Part shown: positions 47,405-58,262 of the stretch, piece after piece
Layout of the letters: each line of letters opens with the position of its first letter
How positions within the stretch are numbered: the first letter of the stretch is position 1
From: Eucommia ulmoides
Taxonomy: Eukaryota; Streptophyta; Magnoliopsida; Garryales; Eucommiaceae
Reading direction: 5' to 3'
Length of the DNA: 64,000 nt
Assembly: GCA_016647705.1 (NCBI GenBank)
Contig: CM028330.1
Coordinates: 53,494,897 to 53,558,896, forward strand
Made by a program: the position numbers and the translations under genes
Notes under the pieces: model-generated
The model's database searches: none
Told to the model about the DNA's origin: nothing
Seen by the model: only the letters and a program-made list of their open reading frames with translations

Positions 47405-48767
47405 TTCATTTTTTTTATAGCCCTTATTTAAGAGCTGATTTAGAACAAAACCCAAACAAATAGTTGTCTTAGCCTTTGAATCCTTCCGTACAAAAATTTT
47501 AGTTTTTGATCCTTGACAACTAAAAAAGAATCATAAATAGACAAATATGCCTTGAATATATAATGAACAAAACCCTAAGACAACTCCATTTATCAGCCGT
47601 TGATTCTCTCTCTCTAACCCTTATTCTCTCTCTAAATTCATTACCAAAGATTTATCAATTCATTCATCTCTCTCTACACTTCCTTAGTTGCCCCACTGCC
47701 TCTCTCTTCCTCAGCCGCCCCCTACTGCCGCATATGTTCACCACCGCAAGCCCACCAATGGTGTTGTTTGTTCGCCGTTTGTTAACGAGTCGTCACTTCC
47801 ATCTCTCTCTTTCTCTCTCTCTGATCTGGATTTCCATATTTGATTTGAAATTTTCAGATCTACTCCGCCATTCTTCACCATCATCCAAATTCGCTCCGCT
47901 GTTTTTCTCCATTCACGTCACCATTCGTTGGGTTCGCCGTGCTCTCCCTCTTTTCTTGGATCTAGAAATCGTCCTTCGCCGTCGTGATTTTCAACATTTT
48001 AAAATTTCAAATCTTCGTGTTATTTTTTCTTTATTTTTTGCGAAAGATTCATACTGAATGTGATTTAGTGAATATTCACTACAAAATTTTTTTCGCTCAT
48101 CTTAGGATTTTTTATTGTTTTGAAAAATATGTTTACGCATGTATTAACACACGATTTGCGTGAATTTTAATGTGTTATATCTCTTTTCTTAAGTTTAAAT
48201 ATGATACGTGAATATTCAAGTACCATTCAGGTAATTGAATATTTTTAGGTTTACGTAAAAATCATGAATACGTGAACATTGTGGAAAACAAGTTTTTCAT
48301 AAACATTTATATACTTATTTCATTTCCCCCTTAAACATGTTTCCTTCAAAACATATAAACACTTATATGTGAATATTGACACAAACGTGAAAACTACTTT
48401 CGTTAAGTGAAATATTGAGTGAATGTTGAGTAAACTATTGTTCTAGAATTTTTGAGTGAACATTAAACAAACATGGATTTGAGCTAACTGAAATAGTCTT
48501 CTGAAATATTGAGTGAATATTCATACAAATTTTTTTAAGTGAAAATTGAGCGAATATGAAATTTAGTGAACTAAAAATATTTTCTAAAATATTAAGTGAA
48601 TATTCACACAATTGTCAGAATGACACTTTTCGTAAATAAGAATAAACAGGAAAAATATTTGTTAGAGATTTTTTTTATAGACTATTTAAGGACTATAAAC
48701 TTAATTATTTGAGTCAAATGTGTCTTTTACAACTTAGCCATATTTAGAGGACTAAATAATAAATTTC
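47405..48767. mobile_element. Short MULE relative next to the large MULE
   Basis: The left end (ttttttatagcccttatttaagag...aaaacccaaa) aligns with the left end of the large MULE (25841-25900) in the same orientation. The right end (48690-48767, ...ttagaggactaaataataaatttc) aligns with the right end of the large MULE. The two elements lie head to tail, almost touching. The inside has no transposase; 47563-48057 is a CT-rich low-complexity frame. Confidence 0.6.
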
Positions 48768-50857
48768 ACCAAAAAAATAGTTCCCACAATATAGTACATT
48801 CATCATGATAAAAAGAGCGAAAAACCAAAAAAAAAATATACAAAAAAATAGTAAAATGATTAAGCATGATTAATTTTCTTCAGAGAAAAAACAATCTGTG
48901 AGAATATTCCAATTTAAAACCAATAGGTGGTAAGTGGTATAACTGGTGATTTGAAAACTCTCAAATAATCAATATGAGACAAAAATCTAACACTTACTCT
49001 TAAGTGCAATACCATATTTGCATAAATATTTTGACTATAAGAAAATGATGAGAAATATACAACTCCTAACTTGTACAGATGATTTCACTATGAGAGAAAT
49101 GAGACAAATTTCTATAACTTTAACTCAGATAACAGATTAAGAGGTTTTAACTTAAAATCACATGGTGATAAGTGAAGTAACTCTTTTTGTTTATATGGTG
49201 GTTTAAAAACTCTCAAATGACCTAGGATAGAAGAATCTAACATAAACAAATTCTTAAATAAAAAAAAATGGTAATAATTTTTAAGAGTGATGCTCTAGTG
49301 AGGAATTTATTTTTGGTGAATTAATTGAGTATTTTTGTGTTTCTTTTCTTTTTTGAGAAAATGAAAGGGTATGTTTCACAATCCGAAACCTCGCGTTATT
49401 CTCCATTCACGTCACCGTTTGTTGGGTTCGCCATGCTATCTCTCTCTCTTTTCTCATAGTTGGAAATCGTTGTACGTCGCCTTGATTTTTGAGATTTTGA
49501 AATTCTAGTTCTTTATGTTAATTTTTGTTGATTTTTTGTGAAATATTCATACTGAATATTCACTCCGATTGTTTTTGTTTTGAAAAGTATGTTTCCGCAT
49601 GTGTTAACACACGATTGGTATGGATGTTAACGTGTTATATACCTTTTATTAGGTTTAAATATGATACGTGAATGTTCAAGTAACATTTAGGTAATTGAAT
49701 TTTTTAGGTTTACATAAAATTCACGAATACGTAAACATTGTAGGAAACAACTTTTACATAAACATTCATACACTTATTTCATTCCTCCCTTAAACATGTT
49801 TATTTGAAAACATATAAACACGTATATGTGAATGTTGAGTGAAACATGTTTCATTGAATGAAATATTAAGTGAAAGTTGAGTGAACTATTATTCGAATAT
49901 TGAGTGAACATGGATTTGAGCGAACTGAAATAGTGTTTTGAAATATTGAATGAACATTCATATGAAAAAAATTGAGTGAAAATTGAGCGAAAATGAAATT
50001 TAGTGAACTAAATTTTTTTTTTTTTGAATATTAAGTGAATATTTACACCATTATTAGAATGACATATTTCATAAATAAGAATAAACAAGGAGGGTATTTG
50101 TTTAGGTATTTTTTCTATAAAATCTTTGAGGGCTATAAACTTAATTATTTGAGTCAAATATATTTTTTATAATTTATCTAGAGAACAAAATAATAAATTT
50201 CTCAAAAAAAATAAAAATAATTACCATAATATATTACATTTTTCATGATGAAAGAGCGAAAAACAAAAAAATATACATAAAAATAGGAAAAATGATTAAG
50301 CATGATTAACTTTGTTCGGGGGAAAAAATATGTAAAGAGATTCCAATTTAAAACCAATTGATGGTAAGTGGAGTAGCTCTTTCGAATTATATGGGGGTTT
50401 TGGAAGTCTCAAATGATCGATGTAGAATAGGAATCTAACACCCTCCCTTAAGTACAACTCCATGTTTACATAGATGATTTGATTATGAAAAAATGATAAT
50501 AAATTTATAACCTCTCGACTCACATCAATGATTTGACTATTAGAAAAAAGAGACACATTCTCATAATTTTGACTATGATGTCATATTAGGAGATTTCAAC
50601 CTTAAATCATATGATGACAAGTAAAATAATTTTTTTTTTTATTTATACAAAGGTTTTAGAACTCTCCTAAACAGAAGAGTTTAACATAAACAAAAATCTT
50701 AAATATAAAATAATTGAAAAAAAAAAAAAAAGAGAGATTATTATGAAGAGTGATGTTCTGGTGACGAATTTATTTTGGTGAATTAATTGAGTATTTTTGT
50801 GTTTCTTTTCCTTTTTGAGAATGAAAGGGTATGTTTCATAATCCAAAACCTCTCTAT
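47905..50857. repeat. ~1.47 kb tandem duplication spanning MULE end and MYB exon end
   Basis: Unit A (about 47905-49393) and unit B (about 49399-50857) share order and sequence throughout: ctccattcacgtcacc, ttgggttcgcc, gtgaatattcaagta, the MULE right end, aaaagagcgaaaaacc, atgattaagcatgatta, aaattcttaaat, and a final segment ending in R3-MYB exon 3 sequence. The unit B terminus is the real gene; the unit A terminus is a truncated copy. Confidence 0.85.
49319..49393 (-). pseudogene. Truncated copy of R3-MYB exon 3
   Basis: On the minus strand this 75-bp piece matches the last part of the gene's exon 3 (gaggttt-ggatt-tgaaacat through actcaattaa). It has Trp-to-Arg and Met-to-Val changes at the WxM site and two extra A bases that shift the frame. 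It is the tail of duplication unit A and has no upstream exons. Confidence 0.75.
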
Positions 50858-53175
50858 TTCTTCAGCTTTCCTCCCCGGAATTCGACCTGCTATCAAATCC
50901 CACCTGTTTCATGCATGTTCAAATATAAATGCACAGACATTTTTGTCGGGGGTATCCAACCAACTCCCAACAACACAAAAATAATTTAAAACCACTAAAA
51001 ATTCACAAACAATAAAAGAAATAATACAAAAAATTAATATAGCTTAACGTAAGTCTAATTCACAGTATAAGAAAAAATTATTACATTGAGAGAAAAAGAA
51101 ATTCACTCCGGTGAGATTATTGTTTATCATTTCACTTGACACACTGTATCTCACCACTACCACTCAACCCTCTATTTATAAGAGACGAGTTTATCAATCA
51201 ACCATTTCATTAATGCTAGCCAACTCTTCCACCTTATTAATTAGGTTAACCGACCACCTTGATACAATATCAAAGCATTTAATGAGTATTAATTGTGATA
51301 TCAAATCATGTTATAGGCTCCAACTCCCAACAATTTTAAAAGTTTTGTATTTAAGTTTAAAAGATGAATGGATAAAATTAAACTTACACAACCTCTTAAT
51401 TCACTAATTTTAAATTTCTTTACATCACTCACTCCACTCAATGACTTAATTATATTTTGTACCCTTTCGCTACGTTTAGTATGCTGGAATAGAATGAAAA
51501 TGAATGAAATGACAATAGAATTTGAATTAATATGATAATGGAATAGAATAATTATTATCATTCTTATGTTTGGTGACCAAAGGAATTACGTGCGTGTGGT
51601 ATTGGAATGACATCAAAAGGTAAAATAGTAATTTAATTGAATTTTCAAACGGTATAATAATTAATTTAATTAAATTTCATTCGAATTCAAATATTTGTTG
51701 AGTATTTGGTCGTGTTTTTTGGCCAATTATTAATTAAAACATAATCCCAAGTAATTGGGATTAACTAATACTAAGTTTATCTTGGTATTGGTTAATCTCA
51801 TACTTTGTGGGATTAAGAATTCCTTAGTAATGAGAATGAGATTAAATCCCATGTACCAAACATAGGAATGGAATGACCATTCTCATGACCATTTCAATCA
51901 CATCTTGAATCATGTGTACCAAATGCCACCTTCAAGTAGGGGTGTGCAACGGGCGGTTTGGACCAAAACCGTGGACCAAACCAATACTAGGCGAGTTAGG
52001 CTAGTTTGAATCATGGACCGCCCAGTGACGTGTGGGTTGGGGCGGGTTGAAGTGTGCGAGTTGACTAGTTTAAACCATACGCTACCCAATAGTGTGCGGG
52101 TTGGGCTAACTAGAATTGTGGATGGCCCAAAATGGAGAATGAATTTAGGAAGAAATTTTTACAAAGGTGAAGAATGAATTAGAATTTAGAAAAAACGAAG
52201 AAAACAAGATGCAAAGAGGAATGATTGACAATGGTTGAAATTGATAGAAACCGTAGGCAACAACTTAAATATTATTTATATCATCACAAAAATGACGTCC
52301 TTTTGTTTTCTACTTAGTGGGCGGGTTGAACTCGTAAGAAAATGGATCAAACCGTAACCCGCCCATTTATGTGCGGATTTCAATGTTTATGACCCGTGAA
52401 ATGTGCAGGTTAGCATTGGACAGTTTTTTTTTGTGGTACGGTTTGGATGGTTTTGGTAGGTTGGACCGATCCGTTGCACACCCTTACCTTTAACCTTCAT
52501 ATATGTACTTTATTTACTAATTTATTATTATTTAATATTTTTTATATTTATAAATTTAAAAATTAATATAATATCTTTAAGCACGGGAAATACTTAGTTA
52601 TACATAAATAACTACTAATATTTTCAGTTGATTGTAAATATAAGATTTTTTTTAAAAAAATATGTTTTCATTGAGGGTGGGATTGATTTGAGCGAGATAG
52701 ATGAGAAATTTTCACCCAAAAAATTTACACATTTATTTCTAAAACAGTCAAATTAAATTATATTTTGTACAATTTTTTTTTTATTATTTAATTTCTTGTT
52801 AAACTTATAAAATAAAAAATCACTAGAGTGCCTTTAATCACGAGCGAATAAAAATCCGTAATTAAAAATAATAAAAAATGAAATAATATATATATATAGT
52901 AAGAACCATTTATGCATTTATATTGTGAGGATGAGCAGTTGATCAAAATTACCTGTCACCAACAAGTTTGTACATCCTATTGATGAGATCTTCTTCTTGT
53001 TCATTCATCTTTATGAACTCCCACTCAACACTATTTACTTCTGCACACAAATTAACAATCAATAAATTTAAAAAAAACATAATAATAATATTTTTTTTTT
53101 TAAATATTATTAAATATTACCTTCTGACTTGGCGCTTGTAGTCGTCTTGGGTCGTTTACTCGAACGCTCATCCAT
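50783..53175 (-). CDS. CPC-like: CPC/TRY/ETC-type R3-MYB protein (87 aa, 3 exons)
   Basis: Minus-strand exons 53175-53121, 53040-52953 and 50903-50783 join in frame with GT-AG borders into 87 codons plus TAA. Exons 2 and 3 together encode the single MYB repeat: EVNSVEWEFIKMNEQEEDLI, then NRMYKLVGDRWDLIAGRIPG and RKAEEIERFW. The bHLH-contact signature D-L-x2-R-x3-L-x6-L-x3-R is complete (Asp36 to Arg55). The W-x-M pair (Trp68, Met70) matches the residues needed for CAPRICE to move between cells. There is no activation domain. Such proteins compete with R2R3-MYBs for bHLH partners and repress trichome fate or promote root hairs, in the nucleus. Intron 2 is about 2 kb and holds two MITEs. The C-terminus is short, as in CPC/ETC1, not TRY. 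The subgroup is uncertain; the class is not. Confidence 0.92.
51462..51930 (-). mobile_element. MITE family B, copy 2, in R3-MYB intron 2
   Basis: About 470 bp, from gctacgtttagtatgctgg to catgtgtaccaaatgccacc, with inverted imperfect ends. In reverse complement it matches 9945-10335 plus the last block after the fold-back insert there. Confidence 0.7.
51937..52486. mobile_element. hAT-type MITE (550 bp) in R3-MYB intron 2
   Basis: Ends TAGGGGTGTGCAACGG and (reverse complement of the right end) TAAGGGTGTGCAACGG are inverted repeats with one mismatch. Flanks ccttcaag (51929-51936) and cctttaac (52487-52494) fit an 8-bp duplication with two mismatches, the hAT length. Inside are gggcgg/ggttgg-rich subterminal repeats and no ORF. 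Confidence 0.75.
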
Positions 53176-53230
53176 TTGATTCTATTCAAAATCCCACAAT
53201 ACAACACATCTATATATATATATATATGCC

Positions 53231-53246
53231 TAAACGTATACGTTTA
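53231..53246. promoter_or_regulatory. 16-bp perfect palindrome upstream of R3-MYB
   Basis: TAAACGTATACGTTTA is its own reverse complement and lies 55 bp before the ATG, beside an (AT)n tract that may serve as a TATA region (53210-53227). It could be a dimer binding site or chance. Confidence 0.3.
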
Positions 53247-53391
53247 GAGAGAGAGAGAGAGAGAGAGAGAGTTGGGTTTAGTTTTGAAGAAACATCAAGT
53301 GAGAGAGAGAAAGTTTGTTGGTTTAGTTTTGTAGAAACATTAAGAGAGAGAGAGAGTTGGGTTTAGCTTTTGAGAGATGTGGGTTTAGTTT

Positions 53392-53432
<41 letters not shown>

Positions 53433-53665
53433 GGGTTTAGTTAGAGAGTGAGAGAGTGAGAGATGGAGTTTGGGTTTAGCTTTGGAGAGAGAGAGAGATG
53501 GGGAGATATATAGATATATATATATATAGAGAGAGAGAGATATAGAGAGAGAGTTGGGTTTAGTTTTGGAGAGAGAGATATATATAGAGAGAGTTGGGTC
53601 TCGTTTTGGAGAGAGAGAGAGAGAGAGAGTTGGGTTTAGTTTTGGAGAGACAGAGAAAGATGAGT
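53247..53665. repeat. GA-rich minisatellite upstream of R3-MYB
   Basis: The unit (GA)n-GTTGGGTTTAGTTTTG is repeated about ten times with variable (GA)n and some TATATA inserts. On the gene strand it reads as CT-rich sequence broken by CAAAACTAAACCCAAC. ORFs here (53385-53675) are SLSLSL-type readings. Confidence 0.85.
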
Positions 53666-53879
53666 GGAGAGGCATGCAAGAAGAGAGGGAGAGAGGGAGA
53701 GAGATTACGAGGAGGAATGGCGGATGGTAACGACCAGACGAGAACCCCGAGTGCTCATTTGACTTACAGTTATCTTACGTCACTACCCTCATCTCTTCCT
53801 TCAATAAACACACATTACAACCAATCACCTTGAGACACGTGTAATCGTCCAAGTTTTATCGCCCACACGCCAGAACAAG

Positions 53880-54340
53880 GTGTTTATTGTTTATTATCAC
53901 ATATTAAAATATGGGACCCAAAAGTCCACCACTTATTACTTTTATCCTCAGTTTTTTATTTAATTTATAAAAACCCTATTTCAAAAATTATGTTAATTTT
54001 ATGATAAGAACACCCCTAAATTATTATTTTTAATTATAAATATTAATTATTACATAAAATATTTACTATCCCATTATCACCACAACAAATATTTACCATC
54101 ACCACTAATCACTTCTACAGTAAATATTTATTATCACTGCCACTACCGCATAAAACATTTACTGTTATTACTACCACGTAAATATTCATTATTATCACCA
54201 TTCAATTAACATTCACTATTATCACCTTCCCCATCACAGTCAACATTTCTATTACCATTATCACGGTAAATATTAACTATCATTGTCACCACCATCACAA
54301 TAGAAAATTTAAATTGTTATCACTGCAATCATCACAATTA
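53880..54340. repeat. Degenerate repeat of AAATATTTACTATTATCACCA
   Basis: A ~20-30 bp unit (a)taaatatttact/attatcaccaccac recurs ten or more times with drift from 54050 to 54300. AT-rich, no ORF. Confidence 0.6.
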
Positions 54341-55143
54341 GTATCAAATTTTAAAATTAAAAACGTAATAAAAAAAACTGCAGTTTGATGGATAAAAAAT
54401 TATTAAAATAAAATCTACAATTTACATATAAAAAAAAAAAAAGAAGTCAGAATCCAACCAAAACTCGTCGCCGACGTCCTATAAATGGCCATCGCTAGCC
54501 AGACGGCAGATAGATCTAGGCCGTCGCGGCCAGATGTTGGTCGTCGCTGGAGAATCTGGTCGGAGACAGTGGCGAGAGAGTGAGTGAGAGAGAGAGAGAG
54601 AAAGGTGGCATGGTAGTTTAGACCAGATCGTCGTCGTCACTTTTGTTGGTTGTTTCAATGCAAGTTTATCGCTCGATGGTGGCGAGACGGTGTCTGGTAG
54701 TTTTGACGTGACGGTGGAGCAGCTACTCTAATGGTGTCGGCGGCAACGCAGTACTGGCATAGGCCGGCGGCGTAGGGGTGGTGCATGGATCTAGCCAGAT
54801 TCAAAGCCACCACTAGTGTATTTGGAGAGACCGAGAAATTAGAGAAAGAGAGAACGCAAAGAGAAAAGAGGTGGATCTGTATTTGCAAATTGAAGAGTTA
54901 AATTAGAATTCTAGGTTTTGTTTAATAAAGGTATTTTCGGAGTTTTAATCTAAATTGATGGGTTTTTTTTTTAATTTTTTTTTTTTTAATATATAGTGTT
55001 TTGTCAAAATAAAAAAATGGCGTATTGAAATAGGGGCTTCCTCAATTAATCCAATAAATAATTTCAAGATAACGTCCTTACCAAATAAATTTTGATACCC
55101 AAAATATTTTTGAATAAAAATAAAAATAGAAAAGTACGTTACT
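54341..55143. other. No gene recognised
   Basis: 54480-54900 is GC-richer with a CT/GA tract and GTCGTCG motifs. The minus-strand frame 54655-54888 (77 aa) matches nothing I know. The block from 54460 resembles the GAC-rich, TAGATCT-containing sequence of the 4.8-9.8 kb array, so it may be a relative. Confidence 0.35.
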
Positions 55144-56190
55144 TTAGAGTAATTCCAACAATTCGATCATCCTCCGTGTTATCTTAAATTTTGATGCCAA
55201 AATGAAATCCAACAACTCAGCTATCATCTATGTCATTTTGGCACAGATGCTCTGCATGTGCCATGTTTGACACAGTGTCATATTTAGATAGGGATTTAAT
55301 TATGATTTAATTAGAATTGGATTAACCTTTGCTTAGTTTAGAGTTTCGATTTTATTTAAAATTTAAATTATTGTTATAATTTATTTTAAACTAAAAAAAT
55401 CAAACTATAAAAAAATATATAATATTAAATATTTTTAGGTTAATTTTTATTTTTAATTTTTCTAAGTTAATTTTAATATAAAAATACTTTTGAAAAAATG
55501 ACATCAATTTTGCCACATCTGTTGGAGCATTAAGTCTAAATTAGGTTTGTCATGGTACTATTTATGTGTCATTTGATAAATGGCACATTAAGTGTCACTA
55601 AATGGCATACCATTTACACCCCCTCAACTATTAATTAGAACCACGGGAATTCCCTCAATTTTAAACAATACGCGAGAGACCCTTTGAACTATTTGTTAAA
55701 GGATACTGAGATTTCCTGTTCATTTTTTATTCCAAAAATACCCCTTAAAAGTCAAAATTCTCATTTTTGACCAGGTTGACTAATTGTTCCTCAAGTAAAA
55801 TGTCTTTATTACCCTTGTAAATGTTATGGTTCAAAATAAAACTTTATCAATCTTTCAGGGTACTTAGTGTAATTACAGCCCCAAATCTTATCAACCTTTT
55901 TGGCCTTCATCGTCTTCCTCCATGTTCAGCCCCACCTCCAAATCGAAATCAAATCGAAACCATTAGAAACGTGTTTGTTATGATAAGGGCAATTTAGTCA
56001 TTTACTATCTTAGATTATTTAATTATTTTTCTGGTCTAAATTAGTCAGAGTAAAATTGTCATTTCATTACAAATTACTCCGGCAGGGGGTTTCCATTGTA
56101 ATTTTAAAAGTTAGAGGGGTGTATATGAAATATCAAAAGAGTTCAGGGTGTATAAATGGTATTAACCCAACGGTTGGAGATGCTCTTCGA
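55144..56190. mobile_element. MITE with GAGCATCTCCAACC-type end, interrupted by a second MITE
   Basis: The left end is tagagtaattccaacaattc; the right end reads ggttggagatgctcttcgaa (reverse: AGAGCATCTCCAACCGTTGG). This pair of termini is common in plant MITEs. The nested element is at 55607-56162. Confidence 0.5.
55607..56162. mobile_element. Nested MITE with 23-bp inverted ends (556 bp)
   Basis: The left end ATACCATTTACACCCCCTCA (first 20 of 23) and the reverse complement of the right end ATACCATTTATACACCCTGA match at 20 of 23 positions including the final ACT. No coding sequence inside. A target duplication was not visible. Confidence 0.7.
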
Positions 56191-57730
56191 AGTTTAATAA
56201 CAAAAAATATTGGGTGACAAGTGTCAATAACTTAAACATAATGGGTGCAAAGTGTTAATATGTACTATTTTTTTGTAGTATTTTGGATGGTTTCTATCTC
56301 GATACATGTCCTATTTTAAATTTTAACCAAATTTCTAACCTAATATTTGTGTCATGATATGGTCTCTTGACGAAAAAAGAATAATAATGGTACATTTGTT
56401 GTTTCCAAGGGTCCGTACTTTTTTTTCTTTTCACTTCAGTCCCAAACAAAATTTGATTTGATGACACATCAGAGAAGGACAATCCAAATATTTTCTATTT
56501 GTTCTTGTCTGGGAAATTACACAATGGGTCCCTAAAGTTTGGGAATAATTTAAAAGAATAACTGGTCGATAGTTTTAAATACTTATGGTAAATACTTTCG
56601 TATATCTTTAATCAAATGTTTTGCATCGTCTACTGCCAATACCATCCGCCACTGCCTACCGTCGAACCCCAGGACTCCGACAGCCAAAGTCCAACCATTC
56701 ATTGCCCATTTTTTTTAGTTATATGTAACTATTTTTTTAATATATTTTTCAATTACATTTGACTATTTTCTAATGTATTTTTCAATTATATTTTAAGTGA
56801 ATTTTTAGTTATATTTTAGTATATTTTTAATTACATTTGCATAATTTTTTAGCGACTAACTACCAAAAAAATTAGCTTAATATGTAAAAAAAAATGATAA
56901 CTAAAATGTATATTAAAAAATGTAATTAAAAATAATTTTGGCTATCGGAATTTAGACAACCAACGATCACCGAAGTCTGGTAGCCAGTGATGGTGAAAGG
57001 GTCGTTGGTGACGCAACCTTATTAGAATATTAGTATTTCCATAAATTCTAATAGATGGGACCAAAACTAAAATAGTTATTTGTTTTGAGACTTTTTAAAT
57101 TTGATATTATTATGAAGACTTTCCACCAACTCTCCCTAATTTAAAATAAGTTTGCATTCTTTCCTCTATTTCAATTTGGGCACTTAATATTTCACCAATA
57201 AAGATGGATAATTATAGATTTTTCCATATCGACCTATTACATTCAGAATTAAATTCAAAATTTAATTCTTGGTATGCAACTTTCCAGAAGAGTTGAACCC
57301 TTATTGATAAATTAAGAGAATACCTCCATTTACCAACCAGACTAACACCACCCCTCTATTTACCAACCAGACTAACACCACACGGGTTAGGCACTCCATC
57401 TAAAATCTTCATTATTGTAACAGGTAAAAAGAAGGATGAATAATTACAAAGAGTTATTTGAATTGAAAATTAAAAAAGCAGATATATAGCACAAAAAGAG
57501 GATTAATAAATAATCCACAAACCCATTATATTGTAACTCTTATTTATAGGATTTTAAACACCTTTTATATCTCGCATATTAATGTAGAAAAATCTCAAGG
57601 AATTCGATCTCCTTCTAGTTCTGCATTTCAAAAAAAAAAAAAAAATCCAAAACAAAAAAGAAAATTAGAAAAATATGTTTAGGGTCATCTGGTGACAATA
57701 CATCCCACTACATTCCAAGTCATTATTCAC
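56191..57730. other. AT-rich stretch with short repeats, no gene recognised
   Basis: 56700-56880 repeats ttatatt/cagttatatt-type motifs. A 30-bp direct repeat (taccaaccagactaacacca) occurs at 57331-57350 and 57361-57380. Poly-A lies at 57630-57645. Confidence 0.55.
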
Positions 57731-57881
57731 TTTACACTTTTGGATGGAAAACAATTGCCTTCCACGCATAACTATTTTCAAGATGCTTTTTATGGACAAT
57801 TTGGGCCTCATCCTTCCCTCTTATTCTCTTTCTCACCCACATACTAAAAATATACCATATAACATAATATATAAATATATT

Positions 57882-57882
57882 C

Positions 57883-57927
<45 letters not shown>

Positions 57928-57929
57928 CA
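57882..57929. repeat. (GT)n(AT)n compound microsatellite
   Basis: Eight GT followed by about fourteen AT dinucleotides. Both-strand ORFs across it (57732-58089) are IYIYIY readings. Confidence 0.9.
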
Positions 57930-58262
57930 TGTTTTTTTTTGAAAATTTGTAAGGGAGAAATAAAAAGGTTGAAGGTGCACATAAATTTTTCTTAAAAATA
58001 GTTAGGTGCACGAAAATTGATTGTTTATTATCCAAAATTATAAGAGAGTTATTGATTTGAGCTGAAGTGGGATGTTTACGAAACTTCAAGAAGTTATGTA
58101 TTCAAATTACAATTATGGGGACCAAAGTGAAATAATGGTTTAACTTTAGGGATGCAAAGTGTCAAAACCCCAAAAAACAATTAACCACATTAAAAAAAAT
58201 TCAAAGCTTATTTTCGAATTGTAAACCAAACAGAACCTAATAAAGAACGAAATATAACATAC

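Larger units (their letters stand above)
25841..47405 (+). mobile_element. KAONASHI/CUMULE-type MULE carrying transposase, Ulp1-like protease and coiled-coil ORFs
   Basis: The left end (gagatttttattttctaacc...) and the reverse complement of the right end at 47325-47405 (...ttttctagccctttagag...) align over about 45 bp as imperfect inverted repeats. Inside are a MuDR-type transposase on the plus strand, two small coiled-coil ORFs, and a Ulp1-type protease-like gene on the minus strand. MULEs with Ulp1-like genes are known in Arabidopsis (KAONASHI) and melon (CUMULE). Two later insertions, a gypsy element (27221-35740) and a solo LTR (42130-43372), bring it to 21.6 kb; without them it is about 11.8 kb. 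Target duplications cannot be read because the flanks are poly-A. Internal evidence is strong; the exact ends are tentative. Confidence 0.75.

Noticed and set aside
47563..48057. 164-aa plus-strand frame
   Set aside because: Leu/Ser/Arg-rich reading of CTCTCT tracts inside a MULE-like element. The related sequence in duplication unit B does not keep the frame.
53385..53675. 96-aa minus-strand frame of SLSLSL repeats
   Set aside because: Translation of the GA/CT minisatellite; not a protein gene.
57732..58089. Frames on both strands crossing a microsatellite
   Set aside because: Contain YIYIYI/HTHTH runs from (GT)n(AT)n; no gene support.
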